DNA of 64,000 nt from Trichobilharzia szidati. Taxonomy: Eukaryota > Platyhelminthes > Trematoda > Strigeidida > Schistosomatidae. The notes under the pieces are model-generated. The model did no database searches. It was given only the letters and a program-made list of their open reading frames with translations, and was not told where the DNA came from. Every line of letters starts with the position of its first letter. Position 1 is the first letter of the stretch. Shown here in pieces: positions 1 to 12,330 of the stretch. The position numbers and the translations under genes are program-made. The stretch is taken from assembly GCA_944472155.2 (NCBI GenBank), contig OX235274.1:31928052-31992051 (forward strand), given 5' to 3'.

Positions 1-1125
1 GAGACTCAAGAACTGACTTGTTACCAGAGAATAATCTTGTTGACTTAGAATATGCAGATGATATAGTCCTTCTAGGTGAAGACGCCAACAAAATGTAGAG
101 TCTTCCGAACACCTTGACAGGCAGCAATCTGCGAATGTTTGGCATGCGATTCGCTCCCGCCAAGTGTAAGATGGTGCTAGAGGACTGGACTACATTGACT
201 CATTCCTAGCTTAGAAATAGGGAGTGAAGTGGTTGATGGAGCGTGTTGACCGCTTCAATTATTTGGGAAGTTGCATCAGCCAACGCCAGATAGGTTGATC
301 GCTGACAAATTTTCAGCACGGATACAGAAGGCTCGTTTGGCATACGCCAGTTTACGCCGTCTCTGGAGTAGACATGATATCCGGATGGCTGTGAACCAAA
401 GGGCGCATCTACTGCTCAGCAGTCAATTTGCTCCATCATCCTTCATGTCTGTGAGACATGGCCATTGAAAATTGAAGACATGAAAAGGCTGGCTAGCTGT
501 CTTTGATCATAAGTGCCTGAGTTCCATCTCCCGTGTTAAGTGGTACAATAAGGTGAGCAATGTTGAGGTGAGGATTCGGTAGACAGCTAAGTAAGGAAGG
601 CAAATCAATAGAGGAGGCTGTCAAGTTACATCGACTGAGATGGTTAGGAAATGCGTTACGCATACATCCATAGCCATCTCCTTCTTCGATGGGTAGTGTT
701 ATGTGACAGGATGGATCAGGTTGGAAAAGAGCCAGTGGTGGTCGAACCAAAACATGGCCTCATCAGTCAATCCAATCCACAACAGTTAGTTCAAGCCAGC
801 CGCCACGTAGGGAGGTGTAGAATTCTTGGTTGGGGTCCTCGGGACAGTAAAAACAATGAAGGCTGGAGACAATTGGTGATATGGCTCAAAGCAATCGTTC
901 TCCATGACGGTGTAGATGCATCCACTCCTTGTGACTTATAATTTCCAATAAAACTATATTGTCCTTCGATACTATTATTCCTTTTGCCTCATATCTCTGT
1001 TTACTTTCTCTCTCTTTTGAACCTCTTTTTACTTTCTTCTCTTGCTTTGTGTGCTAAGTGAAGTGTGGCAACTCGAACTGCTGCACATCGGTGCAAAGTT
1101 TTACGCTGAAACCAGTCAGACAGAG
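1..1125 (+). mobile_element. RTE-like LINE relic (family RTE-a), 3' half
   Basis: The window opens inside a non-LTR retrotransposon. Near 40-80 the translation reads L-E-Y-A-D-D, the reverse transcriptase (RT) catalytic motif, followed by a region similar to the better copy at 62.6-63.9 kb (M-F-G-M-R-F-A-P, then C-L-S-S near 520). Stops and frameshifts break the frame throughout, so it is dead. The 3' UTR runs to about 1120 and ends in the family signature: TGGCAACTCGAACTGCTGCAC followed by a CAGTCAG-type tail. The same 3' end recurs at 38.3, 50.8, 53.8 and 63.8 kb and inverted at 36.5 and 56.6 kb. Confidence 0.8.
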
Positions 1126-2350
1126 AGCACTGGAAAAACTTTTTGAGTCCAGCAGGTTGTCCCCATTAACTGCTTTACTAGCTAATTTACAGAGAATTAG
1201 GATACTGCCAATTGACTAGTAAAGACCACTAAATATTCTATTTCACAACAGGATATGCTGTCACTATAACACATAATATCACCATTAATACAGTGTCAAA
1301 AATAATTTGTAGTCTAATCGGAACATATGAACAATGAACTTCAAAGCAAAACATAGACTCCATAACAGAGCAAAGGCGTATTGGTCATGTATTCCTAGTC
1401 GACAAACACTGACATCCCATATTATGAGATACAAAAATCTCATCATGGTTGGTTCATTGAGATGATATTGTCATGAAAGGACTGTCTATAAGTTATTTCG
1501 TACTGTGGCATTCAACTTGAAATCTCTTCCACCTAACTGACCTAGGCAGCATCGTTTCAACTCCTGGCAGACGGCGCAGATGGCGAGTTCAAAATCAAAC
1601 GTATGGACAAATTCTTGGTTCTAGACAAAACAGGCCACAAAGACTCTGTTAGGATCGGTCGTTTGATAGAGGCCTACCTAGAAAGCAAAACTATGAGCCC
1701 TGAACTAGTTGTTCCGAATAATACACAGCTGACTGAGTACCCACTAGTCCTCGAGGAAGCAACCAGAACCGCGAAGGCGATCGGGGCCTCTAACGGGACC
1801 CAAGGGAATACAAATTCAAGACTGCCCGTGAGGTTCCTAGAGCACCTTCATGCTTACCTTACAGGATAAGATGATGGTACCCCACTTTCCCAGAAAGGTA
1901 GTCTAATCTGTTTATGGTACTCTCTTTTATGCATATAGATTATTTTTCGCTGAATCTTGCATTATAAATTAAGTGTATTGTTTCAATGACTGTACATGGA
2001 ACATCAACTGCTTAAAAAATTTCGGCGTTTTTCATCTTCGATTTTTTTTCACATGGTTTATGTATGCCCTGATTCAATTGCCATTTTTTGGTAGGTTTTT
2101 TTGACAAGGTCTTCAGCATTATTGTTTCCTTTTCTAGGTACGACGGAAACTGGATAGGAAGCAAACGAAGCACAAGATCCAATGGACAAACATCAGAGAA
2201 GCGATGTACATGTACCACATTAACATACGCAGACGACCAGTAGGAAACTTATTGCCACTACACCCATCGAAAGTTTCACCAATGGTGCTACCATGAGAGT
2301 TTTACTCCCGGCTGATTGCGTCCTAGCAATGCCACTAGGAGAGGGTGAGC
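1126..2350. other. Unassigned stretch with one 88-codon open frame
   Basis: No recognised gene or repeat family. An open frame at 1603-1869 (plus) could encode 88 residues, but has no recognised motif, obvious splice signals or repeat counterpart elsewhere in the window. It may be a decayed transposon fragment. No function is proposed. Confidence 0.4.
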
Positions 2351-2351
2351 T

Positions 2352-2645
2352 GTAGCGGCAAATAATACCCCCCCCTCAAAAAAATTATTAGCCTGCAGTA
2401 TTTATCACTCAGCGCTGGATGTCGCCCTTCACTGTTTAAGTAAACTCGTTAAGCTGGAAGTTCGACGTCAGGCATTCACGCTATTTGGCACCATCGTGTT
2501 ACGTTCGCTCATTCGTACATGATCATTGCATTAGGATTCTGATTCCGAAATATATCTTGTATTCTGGACTATCAATCTGGTGTTTTGATTTGTATTTGGT
2601 CTAAGCAGAACAAATAATCACTACGGTCCTGACCTATTCTCTCTT
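2352..2645 (+). repeat. Gypsy LTR fragment (solo or truncated)
   Basis: Starts TGTAGCGGCAAATAATACC and matches, in the opposite orientation, the outer end of the Gypsy element near 30318 (TGTAGCAATAATTCC). Shared blocks further in include the GTGCCAAATAGC and AACGTAACACGA stretches (as seen on the reverse strand) and CTGGTGTTTTG. It is cut off near 2645, where a LINE fragment begins. No internal Gypsy sequence follows. Confidence 0.65.
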
Positions 2646-2659
2646 TTCCTTCCCATCAG

Positions 2660-2832
2660 GTCGGAACACCTTAGAGAAGCCAAGAAGAAATCATATTGCT
2701 GTGGAGTACTGGTTCTCACACCGAGTCATAAACTCTTGGAACCGACTCCCAGAAGAAGTGGTGTCTGCAACCTCGGCTGATTCATTCAAGAAGGGTTTGG
2801 ACAAGCACAGAAGTTTACTAGAAAAGGATTAA
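2660..2832 (+). pseudogene. CR1-like LINE ORF2 C-terminal fragment
   Basis: The frame ending at the TAA at 2830-2832 reads F-S-H-R-V-I-N-S-W-N-R-L-P then D-S-F-K-K-G-L-D. This is the conserved C-terminal block of CR1-type ORF2 proteins, also present in LINE-A and LINE-B here (W-N-Q-L-P / W-N-R-L-P). Only about 50 codons remain; the RT and endonuclease are absent. It abuts the LTR fragment on its left. Confidence 0.75.
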
Positions 2833-2835
2833 CAT

Positions 2836-4425
2836 AGGCTCCAAGCCTTCTATCCTCAACCAAATCTGAATAAGAACCTGAGTTGTATAGATCGCAGTTT
2901 ACGTAAACATCAACATTCCCTTCATCTCCTGAAACGGGAATTCGCAGCTACGGGACGGATCTCGAAACTTAAATAACATGAAAAATTATGAGCGATGTTT
3001 CCCGTTAGGAAAAACAGTAAAACTAGAGCAACATCGAAAATAAGATGTAGTCAAATAAAGTCCATGGACAAAAAAAATATGATTTAAACTTTGACACAGA
3101 AATTCCATGCTAAAGTCGACTGCTAAAGCTGAGAATACGTGGTCAAACACGCTACTTGCGCCTTGGTGTGTCAGGCTTACTTTTTCGGGTACGATCTCGA
3201 GTTAGTTAGGTATCGATAACAGCTCAACAGTGATGATCCACAAATATGTTTCGTATTTCGGACGACCAAATTGTTCTCATATACAAGCCTAACCGATTCC
3301 TAGCCCACATCAAGTACATTAATGAGCTACAGCATACCATACGAGTATTATTACATCATCGTAGTCCTTTTACGCGACAACATTTAATCAATCCAAAGTA
3401 GTGAATAAGATGCTTAAGCACCAGAAACACTAAAGACCGGCACTTACTACCCCATCTTCGAAATATAAAAGCACATTTATATGGCACGACCACTGTTACT
3501 TAGTTTGACCTGCTCTGGGCATGCAGTCACAGGAAGACATTCCGAAGATACGGATTGTTATAAAATTTGAACTGTTCAAATTCTCACGCAAAAATTCAGT
3601 AATTCACAGCAAGTCTGATTCACAGAATCCCTAAAATACGCCAATAAATATGCACATTTTAAGTCTTTCATAAGTAATTATACCGATACGTCAACAAACA
3701 CATGTAGACTTGTGAAAAACCCATTATTACTACGGCTAAATGCGAATAGAGAGATCAACACCTAAAACAATTCCTGGAATATTCTGTTAGTATTCTGCAA
3801 ACACTGATGACATAGTTGTAAAAAGGTACAGTTAAACACGGTGAGAACACTCGCAGTCATGAACAACACATCTTCATAAAAAACCCTACAATACTTCACG
3901 TAAAGCTTGATTCCGCAATATAAGTGGGAATGCGAAGATTCCAAGCCCAATTAATTTATAATTAATTATAGCAAAATACACCTTGTAACCCAAGCTTACT
4001 ATAATGCTGATTTAAATCTCACTAATTCTGAAATAATTCTAACATTCTATAGTGAGTTAATGCTGAATCTGTTCTGAAATGGATTCTTCAATGGCACAGA
4101 CTAGAACTTAGTGCTGGTTTTCAGCATGACTGGCACTAATTCAGCACCCTGTTCTTTTTCTAGGCATTTTTAAGAGTATATCAGAACCTACTGGGTTTGC
4201 TTATCAGCGTTGTTCCAGCCCTAACAGGACATATTAATAATAATAATAATTTACTTTATTCCAAAAACAGTACTTATAATACAGAATGGAATTCTCAGCA
4301 TTAAGCACGGACTAGCATTACTTCAAAACGAAGAGACTTAATTCAGCACCCAGCCCTCTTTTTAAGCACAATCAGCGTTATTTCAAAACATGGTAGGTAG
4401 ATAGAATCTTCATTTACGATAAGAA
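2836..4425. other. AT-rich stretch, nothing recognised
   Basis: No coding frame with splice signals and no repeat I can tie to another copy in the window. A short ATT/AAT run lies near 4235. Confidence 0.4.
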
Positions 4426-4429
4426 GGCA

Positions 4430-4905
4430 TGCTCGAGGAATATATTCCTATAGGATTTCATCATGAGCTGACATCAGTTAGAGAACCATTGGAAAACTTG
4501 GGAGTACTGGACAGCTGTTTCGTCCTAGTTTGGGGCTCCTCAGCAGTACGCGCCCACCGGGATTCGAACCCAGGACCGTCTGGTTACAAGGCGAGCTCGT
4601 ATACCATTAAGCCACTGGGACCCTATCCAATGGTCCATGAATTCTAACTTCTGCCAATTCACGACATACCGCGACCCCTAGCCAATGTCTTCGGCGAGTA
4701 TTTGTCCTCACGCCCGACCTGCTGCACCCTACTGGTCACGACTTCTCACTAGAACCCCAGGTGACTACCCACCTGAATAGGGCAAGTCGCTAGTGAGCAT
4801 CTCATTGATTTTCAAGTGTTGGTTTGTAGGGATTTCATTGGCTACAGGATTTCATCATGAGCTGCCATCAGTTAGAGAACCATTGGAAAACCTGGGAGTA
4901 CTGGA
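4430..4905 (-). mobile_element. SINE-2 (tRNA-headed, hammerhead-bearing), long copy
   Basis: On the minus strand the unit runs from about 4905 to 4430. It begins with a previous unit's tail (CAGTACTCCCAGG), then a spacer containing GACCAGTAGGGTGCAGCAGG and a tRNA-like head with an A-box-like AGTGGCTTAATGGT and a B-box GGTTCGAATCCC. An HHR (4504-4549) follows, then the conserved tail TTTTCCAATGGTTCTC and CTCATGATGAAATCC. It therefore holds slightly more than one monomer, as if copied from a tandem or rolling-circle transcript. It sits head to head with a plus-strand copy starting at 4904. Pol III transcription is inferred from the boxes. Confidence 0.8.
4504..4549 (-). ncRNA. Hammerhead ribozyme, intact core (best copy in window)
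   Basis: Minus strand, in order: stem I strand GTACTG; core CTGAGGA (fits CUGANGA); stem II GCCC...GGAC with one mismatch against the family's GTCC; GAAA; palindromic stem III CAGCTG; cleavage triplet GTC; and stem I partner CAGTAC, fully complementary to GTACTG. Stem III is three pairs with no loop, so activity would be expected mainly as a dimer, as known for the schistosome Smalpha hammerhead. All core residues are present. Confidence 0.75.
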
Positions 4906-5220
4906 CAGCAGGTTGGGCGTGAGGACAAATACTCGCCGAAGACATTGGCTAGGGGTCGCGCTATGTCGTGAATTGGCAGAAGTTAGAATTCATGGACCAT
5001 GGGATCGGGTCCCAGTGGCTTAATGGTATACGAGCTCGCCTTGTAACCAGACGGTCCTGGGTTCGAATCCCGGTGGGCGCGTACTGATGAAGAGTCCCAA
5101 ACTAGGACGAAACAGCTGTCCAGTACTCCCAGGTTTTCCAATGGTTCTCGAACTGATTTCAGCTCATGATGAAATCCTGTAACCAATCAAATCCCTACAA
5201 ACCAACACTTGAATATTCCT
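4904..5220 (+). mobile_element. SINE-2 copy, head-to-head partner
   Basis: Starts CAGCAGGTTGGGCGTGAGG and continues through the tRNA-like head (box B near 5060-5072), the HHR segment at 5081-5126 and the tail to about 5218 (CCCTACAAACCAACACTTGA). In the HHR the stems GTACTG/CAGTAC and GTCC/GGAC are perfect. In the register used by the intact copies, the first core base is A instead of C (ATGAAGA), so cleavage by that fold should be impaired. Confidence 0.8.
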
Positions 5221-7175
5221 ATAGGTTAGAATAAGCTTAGAATTATCGGGAATTAATTAAGACTACTTGGTTATTTCAGACTCCTGGTGCCCAAATAAAA
5301 AATTCAGAGGTCATTTTGATGGTAAAATTTCCGATGACGGCTGTGAAAAAATGGTATTCCCGAACTTCCCAAGATTCCGCGAAAACTCATGAGACTAATG
5401 AAATTAGAATAATGTGTGTGATTCTGTGCCAGATTAAGAGAACACTTGGCTCTCTCTCTGCCTGAAAATATGCTAGTCTTTTATTATACTTGAAAAAGCA
5501 CTATTTGTACATGGTACATTATAATGTAGTAATATAATTATCGGAAAGAGGTACTAAAATTTCACCTTGAAAATGGCGACCTTGCCAGACTCAGTGTCCC
5601 TATATAAAATAGCTTGAATTATCATGCTTCAAATGTTCTTACCAAGGTAATCAGCTGAAGATACTCATTATAATAAATAGTCCTCGTGATAGCGGCCTTG
5701 TCGAAAGTGGCGCTCATCCAATGTTCAATCGCTTTTCGACAAGTCTGCCGCTATTGTTTCTGGTTCAATTAGTTACTCAGTATGTAGAAATCTGAAAAAA
5801 ACAATGTTCATGTTCACAACATGCAGAAATCTACGAGTCAATCTGGTGAGGAGAATACGATCAGGGTTGATATTGGCAAGATTTTGAAGAGCATGTTAAA
5901 CCTAGAGATTTCAGAACGTGATTTGAAGTTGAAAAAGCTTCGAAGCTTTTAGAGAAGCTGAGTATACCATCAGTGTATTATATTATCAGTTTAAGAATCA
6001 GATATATTGTCAGAGAATCCAAATCAAACAGGGTTGAGCCACATGAGAAGTATGAATCTGTTGTGCCTGTACGTAGTTTTGGAACTGAAAGAAACTTGAT
6101 AGCAATCAGAAGCCCCTAAATGGTAAGTGTTACCTATGTTTAATAATGTCCAATGTACTTGATCCAAATACATGAACTAGAACCGCCTGTAGCAAAGCCA
6201 GTGTTAACAACCATTCAGTGTGTTGTAAAACGATTTAAAAAATGGATAACATGGTGATCTGGTGAGTGAACGACCTATCCCAGTTAAAGGTAAGACTTTA
6301 ATTAGCAAGAATAATGTTTCGGGTTGTGGTCTACAGTCCGTGGTTACAACAAGCTGAGAAGCTGATTATTATTCTGGGTGAAAATATTGGCTGAATAAAG
6401 ATTGCTTGTCTCATTTCAAATAATGAAATTCCTATTTTTTGGATGTTTGTGATTTCTCCGTGGCAATAAATACGGATGACTATGATCTCTAAGAAAACTA
6501 AATAAATTTTCCTAGAACTATTGGTTTTCTTTTTCTTGGCGAAACATCTGTTAATACGATTAGAAGATTAGGTAGCAAAGTAGGATGTTCTGTGATTGAG
6601 AATCGTAGTCGTCGTGTTTCAGATTAATATCGCGCTTCTAACCGTTATAACCCTAGGGATATAGGCTTTCCGTCATGGTACATTATGATATCCAGAAGTC
6701 ATAAGCACACTACCTTCGGCAAATTTATTCCTACTTTTTAAGTGACTGCAAATAGTGAATCATCTGAGGTGAGGTAATGAATGTCTCTAAACGCTTCCGT
6801 TGAGATTAGAGTAAATTTACTTTTTTCAAGTGGGAGACGATCTTTTTATCAAGAAGGTTCTCAGGATGTCCGCTTTTACTTTGAAATTCAGGGATAACGT
6901 TAAGTTGCTCACTAAGGTATTAGCGGAAACCACTTTAAGGTAACTACTTAGCTTTAGGTAATACGTCATAGAAGTAAGCAGCGTAGGTTAATTGTGTCTA
7001 AATATACTAAACGTTGTATAACTGGTCAAACCGTAGCTCTTACATACTAGTTAGTCTCATAGACAATGAATGCACCGTACAAACGTATACTTTGATTTGC
7101 ATATCTGGCTCGTAAGCATTATACCTGCATGTGGTATACATTTAAGATTGGTACGCTGTGTGCGAAACACGGTAC
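5221..7175. other. Unassigned AT-rich stretch
   Basis: No gene recognised. The right part (about 6650-7175) could be decayed continuation of the minus-strand LINE relic that starts at 7640, but I see no convincing protein motif in it. Confidence 0.35.
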
Positions 7176-7179
7176 TATC

Positions 7180-7640
7180 ATGATTAAAGCAAGAAGAACA
7201 GGTCAAGTATAGGTAAGACAAACTGTAAGAGGAGGGGATAAGTAATGCTTGAGTGCCTTAACTTCTTGATGTGAACAATCAGACGAAATATTATTTAAGA
7301 AATTGCTAAGACGTGGGAAGACCAGGATTGGTCAGAAGAAAGAATTCATCCAAGATACTTAACGTCAGACTTAATTTCTATATCACTGTAATCAGTTATA
7401 CGACGGTAATGGGAATTACCAGCTTCATTTAACTCCTTTTTACATCTAAAACTGAAATTAACTGCCTGACATTTGGGAGGATTTAGTTTAAGGCCATTTC
7501 TGGTAGAAAGTTGTTCATTTTAGTACTGTCTAGCTGGGAGTTGACAGACACTGAAATAGTTATATCATCGGCATACTTAACAAAGTAGATATTCGAACAC
7601 TGCAGTTGTTGATCATAGAAATGATGGATATTAGATAACA
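7180..7640 (-). pseudogene. Non-LTR reverse transcriptase relic (CR1-like)
   Basis: The minus strand from about 7590 leftward reads K-Y-A-D-D-I (RT catalytic motif). It then gives N-P-P-K-C-Q-A-V-N-F-S-F and, after more sequence, D-V-K-Y-L-G and H-I-K-K-L-R, with in-frame stops. That is the order palm, primer-grip region and thumb of a CR1/Jockey-type RT. Its wording differs from LINE-A and LINE-B, so it is a third lineage. Confidence 0.75.
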
Positions 7641-8464
7641 TCACATGATTCAACAGCATATCAGAAATAAATAAAAACTGTTTCTTAGCTGGTCACCAAG
7701 TAGACAGTCTATTTGATGATGCCACCACGTATTAACTGATTAATGAAGTAGCTATCAACTCTAATTTACTGCACTGACTTGTGCTGCATACTTGGCGTTT
7801 AGCAGTATGCAGACTTGCAACTGGCTAAATAAGGCGACTTTAGCGTAACGAACATTACGAAATTATAATTCTCTTTGCTAAATCCTACTTAGTTTTCACA
7901 ATGTGCTATTTTATAGAAACAGACGCGAAATCCTATGAATGATTAAAGTAACTCATAATACTGTAGTAAATCTCCATTCCACTAAGCTTAACATGCATTA
8001 ATCAGAATTCACATATTACGAAAGCTAATAGTATAGCTACGCACTGAAGACGTTCAGAAGAAGTGGAAATGAAGAGTAGATTAAACATTTCATTGATTTA
8101 CAAATGAAAAATCTGATGAAGGGTATTAGCGTTAGTTCGACAGATTGACATTTCCACTGATTTCACATTCCACAACCTCCATATACCTAAAATATGAAGC
8201 ACAGCATGAAGTTATGAAACATAATTTTATGTATTAGTATACACTGATTCTGTTAATATTAAGTAAAGTTCTCATACAATTAAAAGTATTTGTAGTCCAC
8301 AGCTGGTCTTTATATTGACGCCGTATGCATAAATAGACCTCATAAGTTGTCCAGAATTAGAGGATTACACGCAAATTTCAAGATAAACTTTGAAACACCC
8401 ATACTGTTGAAACGCCATTCTCTAGTCAATTTCACACTAAATACGTCTACGTTAAATGAAGTAT
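7641..8464. other. Unassigned AT-rich stretch
   Basis: Nothing recognised. It ends where a reversed LINE 3' tail (AATAATAATAATC) begins. Confidence 0.35.
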
Positions 8465-9120
8465 TGCAAATAATAATAATCATTTATATTTTCATATAAA
8501 CATAAATTTACATGAAAATGCATGCCATTTTTACAGGCACGATCAAGTATGATATAATGTCAAATAGTAGATTGCCTACAAGTTAATGTTTGAACAGCTA
8601 AATATTTGATATATATATAAATACACTCTTTGTCTGACCCATGTCGTATCATTATTGAATTAAACAGTAGTCCTCCAGGTTGCGCAGGGAAATCGACTTC
8701 GTTTCGTTTTCAACTCGCAGTTGTAGACATACGATAGCCAACCAATATTGCGGTAAGTACAACGTTTACAAGGGATAGTGAGATTATCACTTTTTTTAAA
8801 AGTTCAAATTGTTGAATTATACAGTACAAGCAATCGGAACAGATTCTTATAATTGTTAATTTATAAATCTTCCACGAGGGTTTCCATCGAAGTTGAGCGA
8901 CAACCACGTGCTTGAACGCTATTTCAGGAAGAGGAGAAAATCCTGCACAGCTACAAAGTGGTATAAAATGCAATCATGAATAATACATTTTTGGAAGTAT
9001 ATTTACAAGAAAAATACAAGAATAAGCTATACAGTACTTGATATGATAGTGCACATTTGCAATGTATGATGCTAACCATATTGGTCTTACCCTAGAAAAC
9101 TATGACGTTTTCTATGAAAA
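8465..9120 (-). mobile_element. LINE-A-family 3' UTR fragment, inverted
   Basis: Read on the minus strand, 8770-8465 closely matches the last 300 bases of LINE-A (17370-17670), including the terminal block CCTGTAAAAATGGCATGC and the ATT-rich tail. The stretch 8775-9110 is related in inverted orientation to 11820-12260, so this is one of a pair of facing LINE tails. No coding sequence survives. Confidence 0.75.
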
Positions 9121-11815
9121 TAAAGTTATTCTCAAACATGAGTGCTGTTGTTATGTTTTGTTTTACCATCAGAGCAACCGAACTTTATGCGAGAGAAGAG
9201 TGTGGATGAGAAAAAAGAAAAACAAAAGAGTAAATTTCAGCTTTACTAAAGGCCTAGGAAGCTGAGATAAAACAGAGTATAATAGTAATTAGGTAGAAGG
9301 GTTATCGTGAAGTATATAAGTGACATTTTAGAGAGAAGTGGCTAGAAGGATTAGAACCTGTTGAGTATGGTGACCTGTAGGATGTCTGGCGAACTTGTGT
9401 ATGGCCCATGGGATAGCATCTTGACAAGAAACTGAGCAGGCTTGTAGATGTTAAGAGCGAAAGCATTATTTTTTTACAAGCTAAGAGTGTTCAGTCATTA
9501 TTGTTTTAGTTTGTTTTTTTTAAATTTTTTTATGAAGTCAATCTTTTATACTTTCAGCAGCTTAGAAATTGATCCACAATCTCAGCAATGTCTGGTTAGC
9601 ATAGTTTTCTGAAGCCCACAGAAATTACATTCTCATATTTTGGAATCTGTAGTCATCAAATATAATCTAAACATGCCTCAACTCTAAGCAACTATGCAGT
9701 GTTAACAGCATAGAGAAACACTTAAAATATTGTAAGATACGCAGACCTGTTGTGTTGATGAGTATAACAATGACATATAATGCAACATAGGCATTCAATC
9801 GTGACACTGCATCTGTACTGTTTCAGGTAAATGGAAATTTCAGAAGAAATTCATCTCCACCATTGGTGATCAAAAACATTGCAGCATTAAGTTTACAGTG
9901 TCAGACGGTAGATTAATGATAATAGAGCTAACTAGATTCAATTCTCGTAATCAACACAAACCATGTGTATATCATTACTATACACTGAATGATTGCACTA
10001 AGTGAGACAGTGAGGGAAATTAAACGAGTTATTGCCTTCTCCAATGCACTGCACTTGGAACAATCACGAGAGCCACCTACATTTGTTAACGTAGCAGTCA
10101 GCTAAGCAAACAATGGCACAATATCAATAGAGGTTTCTTTTATACGTTGAATTCACATAACCCATATTATACTGCGTCAATCAGTGTAAATATATATTAA
10201 ATTCACTTAGAGATAACCTTTCAACTTACCATAATTCCTGTCCAAACACACATACAGTGAAAGACATGGCTACATGATAACTTCTGTTCCCACAGAAGGT
10301 TCTGTCAGCATTTATAGGTGATTCCCATGTACTGATAGCATTTTGTTGTCAAATAGTATTGTTCTTCACACGAAAATAGCCACATTTTGACGTGGTCTTC
10401 ATTGAATGACACAATGTCGAAAGCTGCAGCTTCTATAAGAAGTAAACTATTTGTGTAGATGACATTACCCTCCAACTACCCCATCTTCTTTACTATTGCG
10501 ATGTTTTGACTCGTTCAGCATGAAACACTAACCATTGCAACCAATATGCTTAGAGTGTGTCGCAGTCAGATTACATGACGTGGACACCAGCATAACTAGC
10601 CAGAAAATGAGAATTCCTATCAATCCAGAAAACATATGACACAATTTTGTTGAAAATTATTGACAAAAAAAATTTATCAAGCGAAATTTCAACCAACATG
10701 CTGGATAAGTCCAGCCAGTCTGCGAAATCCTTTTGATTTCTTGGCGTTCGCCTCGGGACGGTTCTAGATCATCAGTGGATCGCAGTTCAGAGGATCCACC
10801 CTGTCGAGCTCTGGTGAACACAACGAAAGGTACTGCATTGATTAATTTATCTTGTTGGTAATGTTTGGTCTGAACTAGGACAGGGACACCACTCGCGTTC
10901 ATCAATTCCGTTTCACCATGCAATCCTTAAGATAGCCCTAGGACACTCCGTACCCTATTAGCCGGTATGAGTTTCTCTACTAGTACAGTTCAGTCAAAAA
11001 GATAAAGTATGTAGGGAATGATGGCAACTGCTTTGCTGGATAGTGGATTTTGGCCGTTGCATCTAACTTTCTCACTTTTATTCGTCCAGTTGGCTGTATT
11101 TCACAGTATCTTTCCTGAGACTTAAGTACTTTAGGTTAAGATGGCTCTCCTCTTAAGCTTATTGTGCACTCTCCACGGCACCAAACTCAACCTAAGGCTA
11201 AAGTTAAGTGGATTAAATTAACATTAACCAAATAAACTTTCAGTGCACCTGCAGGAGTTACTGCGCATGTCAACTCAGTTCGCTGAAGAATCTACAGGTA
11301 GACGGTGTGATTTCCGACAGTACTTCTCTCATTTTCCTCCAAGCATCTGCAAGTAAAAGAAAGGGATCAGTCACGTGAAAATGATGATTCTTCAGCAGGA
11401 AGAAAGACGGGCGAGCCAAAAATAATCCTATTGCACGACGAAGATTTAAGCACACTGGCGAAGCAGATAAAATACTAGCACCGCGAAACAGAAGTGGAGG
11501 GAATAATACCATAATACACCCGTAGTTGCCGTACACAACTAGTCGGCGGTGGGTCTTGTTATATCAATTTCTCCTTACCAGTGTCGTGTGTGCTACTGAC
11601 AAGAATTTGCAAATAGTGTAGGTATATTGGACTGAGGAAGGACACTAAGTTTTACAGAGAAGATGTGAAGACAACTGCGAAGCGATGTGGAAGGTACAGA
11701 ATCAAAAGAAAAGAAGTAGAACACAAGTAGCTTTTGCAAATTGAAGTTTCGATGTAACAGCTCCATATTTCACCACTACCGTACATCATTTTTCCAAATA
11801 AAAAATTCCGCTAGC
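9121..11815. other. Long unassigned stretch
   Basis: About 2.7 kb with no recognisable gene. Minus-strand open frames at 10657-10923 and 11270-11536 (88 codons each) have no motif, splice context or family resemblance that I can defend. They are probably chance frames. Confidence 0.35.
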
Positions 11816-11819
11816 GAAT

Positions 11820-12330
11820 ATCATATTTTCCATGCTTAGACCAATATGGTTAACATTAAACATTGCAAGTGTATACTATCATTTCAAGTAGTATATAGCT
11901 TCTTCTCCTTGTATTTATCTTGTAAATATATTTCCAATAATGTATTATTCATAATCGCATTTTTTACCATTTCGCAGCTGCGCGGAATTTTCTCCCCTTC
12001 CTGAAATAGCGTTCAATCACATGGCGGTATAGCACTCACCCGGATATACGCTGTTCACTGGTTGACCATAAGTATCAGCAGGAAACGGAACGAAGTATGG
12101 GTTGTCGCTCAACCTTGATGGTGACCTTAGTAAACGGTTTACAATCTAACATTTGTAAGAACCTGTTCTGATTGCTTGTAAAATAATTGAACAATTCAAA
12201 CTTTTGAAAAAGTATTAATTTGTGGTACTTCAGGATTGTAATTTATAACATTACTGATCGTGCCTGTAAAAATGGCATGCATTTCTTGTAAACTTACCCG
12301 TTTGTACGAAATATAAGTTATTATTATCTG
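11820..12330 (+). mobile_element. LINE 3' UTR fragment, plus strand
   Basis: Related to the reverse complement of 8465-9110. It ends with TGATCGTGCCTGTAAAAATGGCATGC (the terminal LINE block is the CCTGTAAAAATGGC part) about 50 bases before an AT tail near 12320. A minus-strand copy of the same tail is at 27600-27750. It is a 5'-truncated insertion with no coding part. Confidence 0.7.

Noticed and set aside
1603..1869. Small host gene of 88 codons
   Set aside because: No motif, splice signals or homology cue; surrounding sequence is transposon debris.
4429..5186. Open frames of 67-76 codons in SINE-2 copies
   Set aside because: The similar short peptides arise because the same non-coding repeat is translated in several copies; boxes and ribozyme explain the conservation.
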